Positions 50,749 through 59,760 of a DNA stretch of 64,000 bases are shown here, piece by piece. The stretch is from Paenibacillus lacisoli (lineage in GTDB: Bacteria; Bacillota; Bacilli; Paenibacillales; Paenibacillaceae), in contig NZ_JAUQTB010000009.1 of assembly GCF_030580655.1 (NCBI RefSeq), positions 92,449-156,448 of the forward strand. The letters are read 5' to 3'. The notes below the pieces were generated by a model that was given only the letters and a program-made list of their open reading frames with translations, was not told the DNA's origin and searched no databases. A program made the position numbers and the translations under genes. Position 1 is the stretch's first letter, and each line of letters opens with the position of its first letter.

Positions 50749-51648
50749 TTATTGATGAACATACGGATATTGGCGAATCAGCTCGATAAACCGGCGTGTC
50801 GGAGGGGGCAGCGGTTCACCCGTACGGGTACAGACGGCAATTGAGTTAAGCAGTTGAATCCCCTCCACGTTCACCCGGCACAATTCTCCTCGTCTAACCT
50901 GCTCACGCACGACCAGTGAAGAGACGAAGTTGGCGCCATAGCCTGCCATAACCGCCTTAATAGCTTCATTTAATCCGTTAAACTGCAGCGAGATTGAGGG
51001 GGCGGGGACACTGTAAGTCCGGCAGAGCGATAATAGCCTCTCACGGGTTGAACTTCCTTTTTCCCGCATGACAAAAGGCTCCTTCATCATCTCGGCTAAA
51101 GTAACCTGCTGATTCGCAAAACGGTGACCCGGTGCTACCACGAACCACAGCTCGTCCTGAAAAAGCTCCTCAGACTGAACACTGTCCAGGTGACTCTCAG
51201 GTACACCGCCGTAGATGGCGGCATCTACTTCCACCTGCAGCAGCTGCACCATCGCTTCGCTGGAATTGGTCGTTGTAATCATCATCTCGACCTGCTCATG
51301 TTGCTTCTTAAAGCGGGCGATCCAGCCGGGAAGAAGAAAATGTGCCGGCAGATAGGTCGCTGCAAGCCGGACGCTCCCCCTCCCTCCGTCGTTGTAATCC
51401 CGTACGTACTGCTCCATCTGCTGCTCGACCGCAAATAACCGTTCAGCATAGCGGGCGAATTCTTCTCCTTCAGCAGTAAGTGCGATCCCCCTTCCGCGAG
51501 AAGTCAGCAGGGTCATTCCCAACTCCTTCTCGAACTTCTTGATCTGGGCGGTGATGGCCGGCTGGCTGATATTAAGCACATGTGAGGCTCGGGTGACACT
51601 GCCTGTAACGGCAATGATATGGAATAAGCGCAGGGCATGAAGATTCAA
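50749..51648 (-). CDS. LysR-family transcriptional regulator
   Basis: A 299-residue regulator with the N-terminal winged HTH (LHALRLFHIIAVTGSVTRAS then HVLNISQPAITAQIKKFEKE) and a two-lobe effector domain from about residue 90. It is divergent from the O-methyltransferase gene, separated by an AT-rich 175-base spacer that should hold its binding sites. The effector is unknown, though it probably controls the neighbour. Confidence 0.9.
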   Translation of the reverse strand: MNLHALRLFHIIAVTGSVTRASHVLNISQPAITAQIKKFEKELGMTLLTSRGRGIALTAEGEEFARYAERLFAVEQQMEQYVRDYNDGGRGSVRLAATYLPAHFLLPGWIARFKKQHEQVEMMITTTNSSEAMVQLLQVEVDAAIYGGVPESHLDSVQSEELFQDELWFVVAPGHRFANQQVTLAEMMKEPFVMREKGSSTRERLLSLCRTYSVPAPSISLQFNGLNEAIKAVMAGYGANFVSSLVVREQVRRGELCRVNVEGIQLLNSIAVCTRTGEPLPPPTRRFIELIRQYPYVHQ

Positions 51649-51823
51649 GTGCCGACCTCCTTGTCTGTATATATTTCAGCTACATACAGACATAATTATA
51701 TTTTTTTCATTTCATATATTTATTATATTAATGATTCATAAAGATATATTATATTTATATTTATTCCCGCGCTACAATGAACCTGTAAGTAACACAATAT
51801 GCCTTACAGGAGCGTGAGTAATT

Positions 51824-52516
51824 ATGGATAGTCCATCTAGTACAGCACATGAACCTAATGTATGGAGCCGTGTGGATGATTATATTAACGAGCGTCTTAT
51901 TCCTCAGGACTCTGTACTAAGAGAAATTCTATACAACAACCGCCGCGCAAACCTTCCTGATTATGATGTGACACCTGCACAGGGAAAGCTGCTCAATCTG
52001 ATGGTCCGCATGCAGGGAGCACGCCGCATTCTGGAGATCGGTACGCTTGGAGCCTACAGCACCGTCTGGATGGCCCGCGCTCTCCCTGAAGAAGGCCGGA
52101 TCATTACGCTGGAGCTTGACCCCCGTCATGCAGCGGTGGCCAAGGCCAATCTGGCGCTGGCCGGGGTCGATCACAGAGTGGAAGTACGCGAAGGGGATGC
52201 TCCGTTGCAGCTGGCAAACATGGTGAACGAAGGGGAAGCTCCATTTGATATGATTTTTATCGATGCCGACAAACCTAACAACCCGGTGTACCTGCAGTAT
52301 GCCCTGCAGCTCTCACGTCCCGGCACCCTCATTATCGGGGACAACGTCATCCGTGACGGACAAATTATTCATGAGCATCATCCTGACCCGCGCGTTCAGG
52401 GAGTACAGCAGTTCTTCGATATGCTGGCACAGAGCAACCGGATCACCGCTACCGCAATTCAGACTGTCGGGAGTAAAGGGTATGACGGGTTTATGATAGG
52501 CATTGTAAATTCTTGA
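51824..52516 (+). CDS. SAM-dependent O-methyltransferase
   Basis: A 230-residue enzyme of the catechol-O-methyltransferase type. Motif I is ILEIGTLGAYSTVWMARALP (residues about 68-87), followed by RIITLELDPRHAAVAKANL, MIFIDADKPNNPVYL (metal-binding Asp) and IIGDNVIRDGQI (metal-binding Asp/Asn). It would methylate a hydroxyl on a small aromatic or related compound in a Mg-dependent reaction. Aggregated AGGAGCGTG precedes the ATG. Confidence 0.9.
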   Translation: MDSPSSTAHEPNVWSRVDDYINERLIPQDSVLREILYNNRRANLPDYDVTPAQGKLLNLMVRMQGARRILEIGTLGAYSTVWMARALPEEGRIITLELDPRHAAVAKANLALAGVDHRVEVREGDAPLQLANMVNEGEAPFDMIFIDADKPNNPVYLQYALQLSRPGTLIIGDNVIRDGQIIHEHHPDPRVQGVQQFFDMLAQSNRITATAIQTVGSKGYDGFMIGIVNS

Positions 52517-52544
52517 ACGATGATGATATCAGGTTACACAACCT

Positions 52545-52574
52545 AAAGCAGTCGCCTAGTCGGGCGGCTGCTTT
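52545..52574 (+). terminator. terminator of the O-methyltransferase gene
   Basis: AAAGCAGTCGCC pairs with GGGCGGCTGCTTT around a short loop, followed by a T-rich run. Confidence 0.75.
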
Positions 52575-52677
52575 ATTTTATTCAGACCATTGACGAGAAT
52601 CATTTCTTATACCACAATATAACAGACTGTACATCATAACAAATAATACATTTATGTCATCGGAGGATTCGAAAAAC

Positions 52678-53937
52678 ATGGCAAGACCGCTATTTCAACG
52701 CCTGCAGGGTAACAGCCGGGGATGTCTGGCCTTTGAGCCGTTTTTTCTCATTCCCTACAGCATGCTCACGACCTATGCCACCCTGTATATGTACCATCTT
52801 GGTGTAACAGAAACCGCAATCGGATGGATTACGACGATCAGTCTCATTATGCAGGTTTTTTCGTCCTTTCTCAGCGGATATTTGACCGATCGGATGGGAC
52901 GCAAGTCGGCAATCCTTTATTTTGACCTGCTCAGCTGGACGGCAGCTACCTTGCTGTGGGCCGTATCGCAGAATGTCTGGTTCTTTTTGTTCGCAGCGAT
53001 CATCAATGGGTTCCAGCGGATTCCACACGTGGCCTTCTACTGTCTCGTCGTAGAGGACACGAAGCCGGATGACCGCACCTACGTGTTCACCCTGCTGCAG
53101 ATAATCAGCGTGATTGGCGGCTTGTTCGCACCGCTTGGCGGCCTGCTTGTCGAACAGTATGGACTGGTTAACGGGATGCGGATCATGTACGTGCTGGCCT
53201 GCGTCCTGATGACCTTTCAATTTGTTGGAAGACATTGGACCACGAAGGAAACCGAGATCGGCTACCGTAAAATGCGTGAAACCCGTGAGCTCGGCCTGAA
53301 GGACAGCCTGATCGATTATGGCGGCGCCATCCGGGAGATCCTGCAGAGCAAAGGGCTGCTGCTGATCTTCAGCGTATATATTTTGTTTAACTTTCAGGCT
53401 ACGCTCAAAACCACGTATCTGTCGCTCTATATGGCTGATTATCTGCATATGGACAGCGGACTGATTTCACTGTTCCCGGCTGTATCCTCCGTCATCATGC
53501 TGCTCACGCTGTGGCTGCTGATGCCGAAAATTTCAGACAACGCCGCCAACAAAGCGATGATGGCAGGCTTCGCCTTGTCCGTTATTTCCAATGTCATGAT
53601 CGTTGTCGTGCCATCAAGCAATCTGCTCTGGATTGGCATCAGTACGATCCTCTCCGCCGTCGGATTGATGATCAGCTCCCCTTACCTGGAGGCAGCCGTA
53701 CAGAACGCCATCGATGATGAGAAACGGGCCAAAGTGTTCTCCATGCTCTCCGTGCTGATTTTGCTGCTGACTTCTCCCGCCGGAATTATCGGAGGATGGG
53801 CATACAAGCTGGACCCCCGCATTCCCATCTGGCTCGTAGCTGTTGCATTTGCCGGTGCCTATATCCTGACTCTGCTGCACCGCAGACAGGAGAAGAAGCA
53901 CCAGCATACGGGCAGTTCGCAGGCCAGCTCAATGTAA
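52678..53937 (+). CDS. MFS transporter
   Basis: A 419-residue permease with 12 predicted membrane segments, the inter-helix 2-3 motif GYLTDRMGRKSAILYFD, and a charged central loop (about 190-210). The drug- or sugar-efflux subgroup cannot be told. GGAGG fits the ATG at 52678; an in-frame ATG at 52654 lacks a ribosome binding site. It lies downstream of the O-methyltransferase in the same direction but behind a terminator, so it is probably a separate unit. Confidence 0.88.
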   Translation: MARPLFQRLQGNSRGCLAFEPFFLIPYSMLTTYATLYMYHLGVTETAIGWITTISLIMQVFSSFLSGYLTDRMGRKSAILYFDLLSWTAATLLWAVSQNVWFFLFAAIINGFQRIPHVAFYCLVVEDTKPDDRTYVFTLLQIISVIGGLFAPLGGLLVEQYGLVNGMRIMYVLACVLMTFQFVGRHWTTKETEIGYRKMRETRELGLKDSLIDYGGAIREILQSKGLLLIFSVYILFNFQATLKTTYLSLYMADYLHMDSGLISLFPAVSSVIMLLTLWLLMPKISDNAANKAMMAGFALSVISNVMIVVVPSSNLLWIGISTILSAVGLMISSPYLEAAVQNAIDDEKRAKVFSMLSVLILLLTSPAGIIGGWAYKLDPRIPIWLVAVAFAGAYILTLLHRRQEKKHQHTGSSQASSM

Positions 53938-53965
53938 CCGCAGCAGGGAGATCTGTCTTCAATGC

Positions 53966-54006
53966 AAAAGCGTGCCCATGCTCAGTAAGAGCGGGGCACG
54001 CTTTTT
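53966..54006. terminator. bidirectional terminator between MFS and exonuclease genes
   Basis: AAAAGCGTGCCC and GGGCACGCTTTTT pair across about 16 bases with A and T runs on both sides. Confidence 0.85.
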
Positions 54007-54037
54007 CGTTACTATCCTATTAGAATTTACTCTGCAG

Positions 54038-54820
54038 CTATACCGTCCGTTCCTCAACCGCCGGCACTTCCATCTCCAGCACCACCGGACAGTGGTCACT
54101 GCCGAGAATGGCACAGTCGATGCGAGCATCCTGCAAGTACGGCTGAAGACAGGCAGATGCCAGAAAGTAATCGATGCGCCATCCGATATTCCGCTCTCTG
54201 ACCTTTGGCATGTAAGACCACCAGGAATATACATCGGTCTGTTCGGGATGGAAATAACGGAATGTATCAATAAATCCGGCATCCAGCAGATTGTCCATTT
54301 TCCCTCTTTCTTCAAACGTAAACCCGGCATTCCCGATATTGGACCTTGCGTTCTTCAGATCGATCTCCTGATGCGCCACATTAAGATCTCCGCACACAAT
54401 GACCGGCTTGATCCGGTCCAGGCCGGACAGATAGATGCGAAACCGGTCCTCCCACTCCATCCGGTAATCCAGCCGGGTCAGATCCCGTTTGGCATTCGGG
54501 GTATAGACATTGACCAGATAAAAGGTGTCGAACTCGAGCGTCAGCACCCGGCCTTCCGGCTCCTCGTCCTCTTCCAGGCCATAACGAACCGACAGCGGCT
54601 CCACTTTCGTAAATACGGCCGTACCGGAGTAGCCCTTCTTCACCGCATAGTTCCAATACTGCTTATATTCCTTCCCGCCAAAATCCATCTCAATCTGCCC
54701 TGCCTGCAGCTTTGTCTCCTGCACACAGAATATATCGGCGTCCATCTCTGCAAAATATTCGTTAAAGCCCTTGGTTACACAGGCTCTTAATCCATTCACG
54801 TTCCACGATACCAGCTTCAT
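54038..54820 (-). CDS. exoA: exodeoxyribonuclease III / AP endonuclease
   Basis: A 260-residue enzyme of the ExoIII/APE1 family for base-excision repair. Seen are MKLVSWNVNGLRAC, FCVQETKLQ (Glu metal ligand), YWNYAVKKGYSGTAVFTK, VNVYTPNAKRDLTRLDYR, VIVCGDLNVAHQEIDL (catalytic Asp/Asn), WRIDYFLAS and GSDHCPVVLEM (catalytic His). All catalytic residues are present. The open frame runs to 54973, but AGGAG fixes the start at 54820. Confidence 0.95.
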   Translation of the reverse strand: MKLVSWNVNGLRACVTKGFNEYFAEMDADIFCVQETKLQAGQIEMDFGGKEYKQYWNYAVKKGYSGTAVFTKVEPLSVRYGLEEDEEPEGRVLTLEFDTFYLVNVYTPNAKRDLTRLDYRMEWEDRFRIYLSGLDRIKPVIVCGDLNVAHQEIDLKNARSNIGNAGFTFEERGKMDNLLDAGFIDTFRYFHPEQTDVYSWWSYMPKVRERNIGWRIDYFLASACLQPYLQDARIDCAILGSDHCPVVLEMEVPAVEERTV

Positions 54821-54927
54821 CTCTATTAATCTCCTTGCTGTCATTGTCATGCTATCTATTGATTTTAACATAAACAGCCGGTGAATAAGGTGCACAGGTT
54901 TGATGAAGCTGCGGCTCCGGACAACAC

Positions 54928-54956
54928 AAAAAAGACCGCACCTGTACAGTGCAGTC
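54928..54956 (-). terminator. terminator of the crystallin-like gene
   Basis: GACTGCAC and GTGCGGTC pair around seven bases on the minus strand, followed by TTTTTT. Confidence 0.85.
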
Positions 54957-55009
54957 CTATCATTCATTCGCATGTTATTAATCTTTCGGGTAACACCCTC
55001 CTCCTGCTG

Positions 55010-55387
55010 TCAAATGGTACGGAATCCTGGAGGCAGAGCACACGTGGTCCGGATCAAGCGAATTTGCTGAGGGGACAGGAAAAAGTTGGCACTGACGAGT
55101 GACTTGACCTCGCCCTGTGCGAACACCCGCTCCAGATCTGCAATATTCGTGATGCCGCGGTAAATTTTGAACTTGCCCTGGAAGTTGGGTCTGCTGAACA
55201 GAACAAGCGTCGCGTTGGGGTTAGGCGAGAAGAAGCGAAGGCTCTCGATTCCCCTAGGATACAGGTTATCCAAATTGCGCAGCCCTACATTCCCGCGCCA
55301 TACGAATCGCCGCCCTCTATAATTTTTGTCACTAAATAGGAAGAGGCGCGGAAAACGACGATGCACGTGATGCTTAATGATTGGCAT
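55010..55387 (-). CDS. beta/gamma-crystallin-like protein
   Basis: A 125-residue protein with two tandem Greek-key-like repeats: LFLFSDKNYRGRRFVWRGNV ... IESLRFFSP, and LVLFSRPNFQGKFKIYRGIT ... VKSLVSANFFLS. Each has the aromatic-x4-5-(Y/F)xG core and the (D/E)SL strand typical of beta/gamma-crystallins. Several microbial members bind calcium and act in dormancy or on surfaces. No signal peptide is present; the N-terminus is basic (HHVHRRFPR). GGAAAGGAG precedes the ATG. Confidence 0.7.
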   Translation of the reverse strand: MPIIKHHVHRRFPRLFLFSDKNYRGRRFVWRGNVGLRNLDNLYPRGIESLRFFSPNPNATLVLFSRPNFQGKFKIYRGITNIADLERVFAQGEVKSLVSANFFLSPQQIRLIRTTCALPPGFRTI

Positions 55388-55624
55388 TGGCTACTCATCT
55401 CCTTTCCCTATCAATATATGAAAGAGAATGAGAGAGGTTCGGGTGAGCGGCTCAGCTCTGGAGCCTGTTTTGACGCCGTCTTTTCGGACACCGATAATTT
55501 AAATAAAACTTAAACCGGACTCTGCGCAAAATATGCTAGCATGAAAGTAACCATCACCTGGGGGAGTACTGGCATTTTTCCTGCTGCCTCTTCCTGAATA
55601 ACAACTTATTGAAAGGTGTTTTGT

Positions 55625-56782
55625 ATGTTTCAATCTTATCTGTTTCCGATCTCTTATGCTTTTCTACTATTTCCATTGGCCGCGCTGCTGTTCACGATGC
55701 CCTTTCTGATCGTACAGTACCGGCGCTACGGCTACGTGAACAAAATCAGGGCCATCATGCTGTATCTGATGCTGCTGTACTTAATGAACGCTTATTTCCT
55801 GGTGCTGCTGCCCCTGCCGGCATCCAGACATAATGCGGCGATGCACGGCGGAACCGTCCAGCTGATCCCGCTGCATTTTATTCAAGACATCATCAAGGAA
55901 ACAACCGCTGTTCGCGGCGATTATGGCACCTATTGGAGAATGCTCCAAGAGCGGGCTTTTCTCCAGGTGCTGTTCAATATCTTCCTGACCGTTCCGTTCG
56001 GCATGTTCCTGCGCTATTACTTCCGAACAGGCTGGATTCGCTGCCTGCTGCTCAGCTTTGCCTTGTCGCTATCATTTGAGGTGACACAGCTCACCGGGAT
56101 CTACGGCATCTATGATCACGCCTATCGCGTCTTCGATGTCGATGATCTGCTGGCCAATACCCTCGGCGGTATGACTGGCCTGGTGCTCGCCGCCTGGTTA
56201 AGCGGTCTGCTGCCGCGGATCGACAAGCTCGACGAGGCTGTCGACGTAGCCGCCAAACGAGTTTCCTACACCCGAAGGGGCGTCGCCTGGATCGTGGATA
56301 CCCTGCTCTGGATGACGGCTCTTAATATTCTGCTGGTGATGGATATTCCCGCCGCCTTTTGGTTGACCACAGGGCTGTATTTCATACTGATCCCGGCTCT
56401 AACTCGGGGCCGCACCTTCGGTAAATGGCTGGTCCGTATTCATCTTGTCGGCCTGGAGCGGCCACTCTGGCTTGGATTGATCATTCGCTGCGGGCTGCTC
56501 TACTGGGGAATGCTTGGTCTTAACCTGCTGCCGGGGCTGCTGGACCTCCCTCCCATTCCGAACGCACTGATCATGATGCTTCTTCTGGTCATGGACCTGT
56601 GTTTCTTCATTCACCTTGTACGCTGCTTCCTGAACCGGGAACGGAGAATCTTCTACGAAGCTTGGAGCGGAACAGACCAGCGTATTACCTGGCAGCCGGT
56701 GCTGGCAGAGCAGCACCCGGAGGAAGCCGTTAGCGGAGCTGCCCATACCTATCATTTGACGCATACAGAAAAGAAGCAGTAA
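55625..56782 (+). CDS. VanZ-RDD fusion membrane protein
   Basis: A 385-residue membrane protein. The N-terminal VanZ domain (about 30-200) has VLLPLPASRHN, NIFLTVPFGMFLRYYFRTGW, LSFALSLSFEVTQLTGIYGI and FDVDDLLANTLGGMTGLVL. The C-terminal RDD domain (about 215-355) has RRGVAWIVDTLLWMTALN and GRTFGKWLVRIHLVG. VanZ proteins are tied to glycopeptide tolerance and cell-wall homeostasis. AAAGGTG fits the ATG at 55625. Confidence 0.88.
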   Translation: MFQSYLFPISYAFLLFPLAALLFTMPFLIVQYRRYGYVNKIRAIMLYLMLLYLMNAYFLVLLPLPASRHNAAMHGGTVQLIPLHFIQDIIKETTAVRGDYGTYWRMLQERAFLQVLFNIFLTVPFGMFLRYYFRTGWIRCLLLSFALSLSFEVTQLTGIYGIYDHAYRVFDVDDLLANTLGGMTGLVLAAWLSGLLPRIDKLDEAVDVAAKRVSYTRRGVAWIVDTLLWMTALNILLVMDIPAAFWLTTGLYFILIPALTRGRTFGKWLVRIHLVGLERPLWLGLIIRCGLLYWGMLGLNLLPGLLDLPPIPNALIMMLLLVMDLCFFIHLVRCFLNRERRIFYEAWSGTDQRITWQPVLAEQHPEEAVSGAAHTYHLTHTEKKQ

Positions 56783-56839
56783 CTCCTGGAGAATTTTGCG
56801 GCTCTAACGGGTAATAGTAAAGAAATACATAGTGACAGG

Positions 56840-57220
56840 CTGCTTGGCGCAGAGACGAGCTGTGATTTTACCTGGAACGGTTTTTCTTTTGAAGAAGGGA
56901 CCATGGTACTGCTGGATGTGTATGGAACGACGCACGATCCTGCACTGTGGGAAGATCCCGATCAGTTTCGCCCGCAGCGCTTCAAAGGCTGGGACGGCAG
57001 TCCGTTCGACCTGATTCCCCAAGGGGGAGGCGATCCTTATACGAACCACCGCTGTGCCGGAGAGTGGCTGACGATTGATATGATGACAATCAGTTTCCGT
57101 TACCTGAATGGCAGACTGGACTATACCGTTCCTGAACAGGACCTGACCATTGATCTGTCCCGGATGCCGGCTATTCCTGCGAGCCGGTTTCTCATGAAGC
57201 ATATACAGCGCCGGATGTGA
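56840..57220 (+). pseudogene. 3' remnant of a CYP152-type peroxygenase (cytochrome P450) gene
   Basis: The frame reads CDFTWNGFSFEEGTMVLLDV, YGTTHDPALWEDPDQFRPQR, then the heme loop IPQGGGDPYTNHRCAGEWLT, matching fatty-acid peroxygenases such as Bacillus YbdT. The heme-ligand cysteine is kept, but about 270 N-terminal residues, including the I-helix, are missing, so the protein cannot work. The remaining frame joins DNA that is in frame with the VanZ-RDD stop. No ribosome binding site precedes the internal ATG at 56903. The truncation looks like a deletion that joined the VanZ gene to the P450 tail. Confidence 0.8.
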
Positions 57221-57231
57221 TCTGCCGGAGA

Positions 57232-57267
57232 AAAGCGAAAGACCGCCGTGTGGCGGTCTTTCGCTTT
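57232..57267 (+). terminator. terminator after the P450 remnant
   Basis: AAAGCGAAAGACCGCC and its exact complement pair around GTGT, a 16-bp perfect stem. Confidence 0.8.
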
Positions 57268-57333
57268 GTCTATACTAAGAAGCATATCCTTTTTTATTTA
57301 CAGAATGTAAGGTTCAAACCGCTCTTATGTGGG

Positions 57334-57546
57334 TCATAAAGCTTTAGCCGCAATGATTTTATAGGATGTAGCGCTAAATATCGGTCGGTTTTTGACGAAA
57401 TAAAAAGAGAAAGCAATTCTATTTCCCGCCATTAACTGCTTGCTAAATGACTTGAAATCCCTTATCATCCTGAATGTTATGTTCATTATATTCATAATCT
57501 TCATAACATGAGCTTTCTTCAACCATTCTTCATATTTCTTTAACAT
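57334..57546 (-). CDS. doubtful 70-residue AT-rich frame
   Basis: The frame runs from MLKKYEEWLKKAHVMKIMNI to a stop at 57334 and is AT-rich and basic. No ribosome binding site precedes its ATG. The 350 bases from 57268 to 57618 otherwise hold nothing I can support, so this may be a decayed gene or chance. Confidence 0.2.
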   Translation of the reverse strand: MLKKYEEWLKKAHVMKIMNIMNITFRMIRDFKSFSKQLMAGNRIAFSFYFVKNRPIFSATSYKIIAAKAL

Positions 57547-57618
57547 TTTAATATTATATTTACACTAGTAAGAGAAGATTTCGTTTTGTGTATAAATCGT
57601 TTGAAGGAGCAGTACGAA

Positions 57619-57804
57619 ATGAGAGATAAAATCCTGGAAGCCATCACATCCGGCAGCATCATCGGCATTCATCTGATCAGCGGCGAGACTTATTATGGCA
57701 TATGTTCACCCGACAGCAGCGACGCCAACCACTTTATAATCACGACAGCGGAAGGGCCGCAGCGGATCTCCTACTGGACTATTAAGCGGATATTGAAGCG
57801 CTGA
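57619..57804 (+). CDS. small hypothetical protein with an LSm-like pattern
   Basis: A 61-residue protein (ILEAITSGSIIGIHLISGET, then YYGICSPDSSDANHFIITT, ending RISYWTIKRILKR). The strand-turn pattern with a late I-K-R-I resembles an LSm/Hfq-like barrel, which I infer only weakly. AAGGAG lies 10 bases before the ATG at 57619; an upstream in-frame start at 57586 is less likely. Confidence 0.65.
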   Translation: MRDKILEAITSGSIIGIHLISGETYYGICSPDSSDANHFIITTAEGPQRISYWTIKRILKR

Positions 57805-57940
57805 TGTCCTATGACGATCTGCTCCTGTTTCCTGCTGCAGCCGTGACCGCCACCTTGCAACTGCCCTAACCTTCGATCCTGCTCGAAGTCTGTTAGAGGC
57901 AGTTGTTTGCTTATTGGAGAACAATTACTGCTCCTTCAGC

Positions 57941-58780
57941 TTACATGTCCTTGCGCCGGAATAACTGGAGCCCGATGATGATGGCCAAAATTCCGTAGAT
58001 AGCACCGTAGATCAGAAAAGAATCCGAAGGAACACTGCCGCCGCTGAGAAAAGGGATGTCCCTGCCTTGACCCTGACTAAGAATATACTGCATTCTGCGC
58101 TGTATCCCGTCTGCCGGCATGATTAAGGAGAGCAGCGAAGCGATGTTAGCAAGCGTAGATGCCATTGGCTCCTTCAGATCCAGGAACCCGCGCATCTTCT
58201 CGATCATTCCGCCCAGCCAGCCTGCACCGTACAGCATCGTCATAAATACACCGTTGCCGATACCGGAGAACAGGCTGGAACCAAGCATCGACATACTGAC
58301 CAATAGCGGTACAACCGAGAGAAACAGGAACAGCGAGTAAACAATATCCTGCCAGATTCGGGTCATGCCTGCCTGCACCGCGGTTATCGTAACGATAGCC
58401 GTAAACAGCAGCAGCGCGTACAGCGCAATGAACACGACGTAGCCGATCCACCGCCCCAAATACCATTTCCAGCGCAGTAACGGGCGGGCCAGTACGGCCT
58501 GAAGTGTAGACTGCTCGGCCTCCCCGGATATGACACTGAACGAGCTGAAAATGGACAGAAAAGCGACGATAAAGGATCCAAAAAAGAATCCAAGCGACAG
58601 GACCGCACCGCGGCGCGAGAACTGCTCAAACAGCTGTTCCGGATTCGCAGGATGCCTCATACCGATCGATCCGGCGATAAACCAGAAGGCCAGCAGGAAC
58701 AGCACGGTCAGAAGCAGGGTAAGCACAAGAACCTTTTTCCGTACGAGCTCTTTCCAGGTTGTATACATCATGACAGTCAT
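57941..58780 (-). CDS. ABC-2 type exporter permease
   Basis: A 279-residue membrane protein with six predicted helices. It begins MTVMMYTTWKELVRKKVLVL and has the typical ABC-2 segment FSVISGEAEQSTLQAVLARP then LLRWKWYLGRW. The ATG overlaps the stop of the ATPase gene (TAATG), with GGGGGGAAC in front, so the two are coupled. The open frame to 58903 lies inside the ATPase gene. The substrate is unknown; the sigma/anti-sigma genes upstream suggest envelope defence. Confidence 0.88.
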   Translation of the reverse strand: MTVMMYTTWKELVRKKVLVLTLLLTVLFLLAFWFIAGSIGMRHPANPEQLFEQFSRRGAVLSLGFFFGSFIVAFLSIFSSFSVISGEAEQSTLQAVLARPLLRWKWYLGRWIGYVVFIALYALLLFTAIVTITAVQAGMTRIWQDIVYSLFLFLSVVPLLVSMSMLGSSLFSGIGNGVFMTMLYGAGWLGGMIEKMRGFLDLKEPMASTLANIASLLSLIMPADGIQRRMQYILSQGQGRDIPFLSGGSVPSDSFLIYGAIYGILAIIIGLQLFRRKDM

Positions 58781-59760
58781 TAACGTTCCCCCCTGTGATT
58801 CCTGCCGGAGACGGCTTCCATAAACCAGTCTTCCAGCTTGTCGCTCAAGCGGTTCACTTCGTATAACGTCATCCCCTGCCCGACCATCAGTGCATTCAGC
58901 CATCCCGCTTCATGCTCGCTGTCGAGCTCCGCTTCCAGCCATACCGTGTCTTCCATACCTTCGGTATCTGGCCCGCTGCCTGAGCTGCCTGCTCCCGCCG
59001 GAGCCAAATAAATATTCAGTCCGCTCCGTTCGCGAAGCCAATCCAGCAGAACAGGCGAAAATCCGCCGACGCGAAAACGCCAACGGATCGTACGCTGCAA
59101 AATATCAGTGAGAGGGCCTTGGTACAGCATGCTCCCGTTCATCATGAGAGCCAGACGGTCACAGACCGATTCCACGTCCTCCAGCAGATGGGAGTTCAGA
59201 AAAATCGTCTTCCCCTGCTGCTTCAGCTTGTGCAGCAGCTCCCTGACCTCACTGCGCCCCACAGGATCCATGGCGGATGAAGGCTCGTCAAGGAACAGAA
59301 TCTGCGGATCTCCAAGCAGGGCACAGGCCAGTCCCAGGCGCTGCTGCATACCTTTGGAGTAATGCTTGACCCGGTCACGTCCCCGCTTCCCGATTCCGAC
59401 TTCGTCGAGCAGCATGTTAATCCGGGAGCTGGCCTCTGACCTGCTCATGCCAAGAAGGCCGGCATGCAGCCGCAGCACTTCCTCACCGGACAGCCATTCC
59501 TGATAACGGTACAGCTCAGGCAGGTAGCCGATCTGCCTTCTGGATTCTACAGAACCGAGCGGGTGCCCCATCACTTCGCCGCTGCCTTCCGTCGGCGCAG
59601 TCAGACCAACCAGCATCTTGACGAAGGTACTTTTCCCCGCACCATTAGGGCCGAGGAAGCCAAAGGCTTCCCCCTGCCCCACGGTTAGGGTAATATCCCG
59701 GCAGCCGCGTCCATTCGCATAGATTTTGCCGAGTCCTGCCGTCTGAATCACAGTCTTCAC
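58780..59760 (-). CDS. ABC exporter ATP-binding protein
   Basis: A 326-residue ATPase with Walker A GPNGAGKST near residue 38, signature YSKGMQQR, Walker B ILFLDEPSSAMDP and switch NSHLL. A C-terminal extension (about 225-326) is typical of antibiotic or lipid export ATPases. It overlaps the anti-sigma gene by four bases and the permease by one base, forming one operon: sigma, anti-sigma, ATPase, permease. Confidence 0.93.
   Translation of the reverse strand: MKTVIQTAGLGKIYANGRGCRDITLTVGQGEAFGFLGPNGAGKSTFVKMLVGLTAPTEGSGEVMGHPLGSVESRRQIGYLPELYRYQEWLSGEEVLRLHAGLLGMSRSEASSRINMLLDEVGIGKRGRDRVKHYSKGMQQRLGLACALLGDPQILFLDEPSSAMDPVGRSEVRELLHKLKQQGKTIFLNSHLLEDVESVCDRLALMMNGSMLYQGPLTDILQRTIRWRFRVGGFSPVLLDWLRERSGLNIYLAPAGAGSSGSGPDTEGMEDTVWLEAELDSEHEAGWLNALMVGQGMTLYEVNRLSDKLEDWFMEAVSGRNHRGER

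Noticed and set aside
57334..57546. 70-residue AT-rich protein as a confident gene
   Set aside because: No ribosome binding site; kept only as a doubtful entry.
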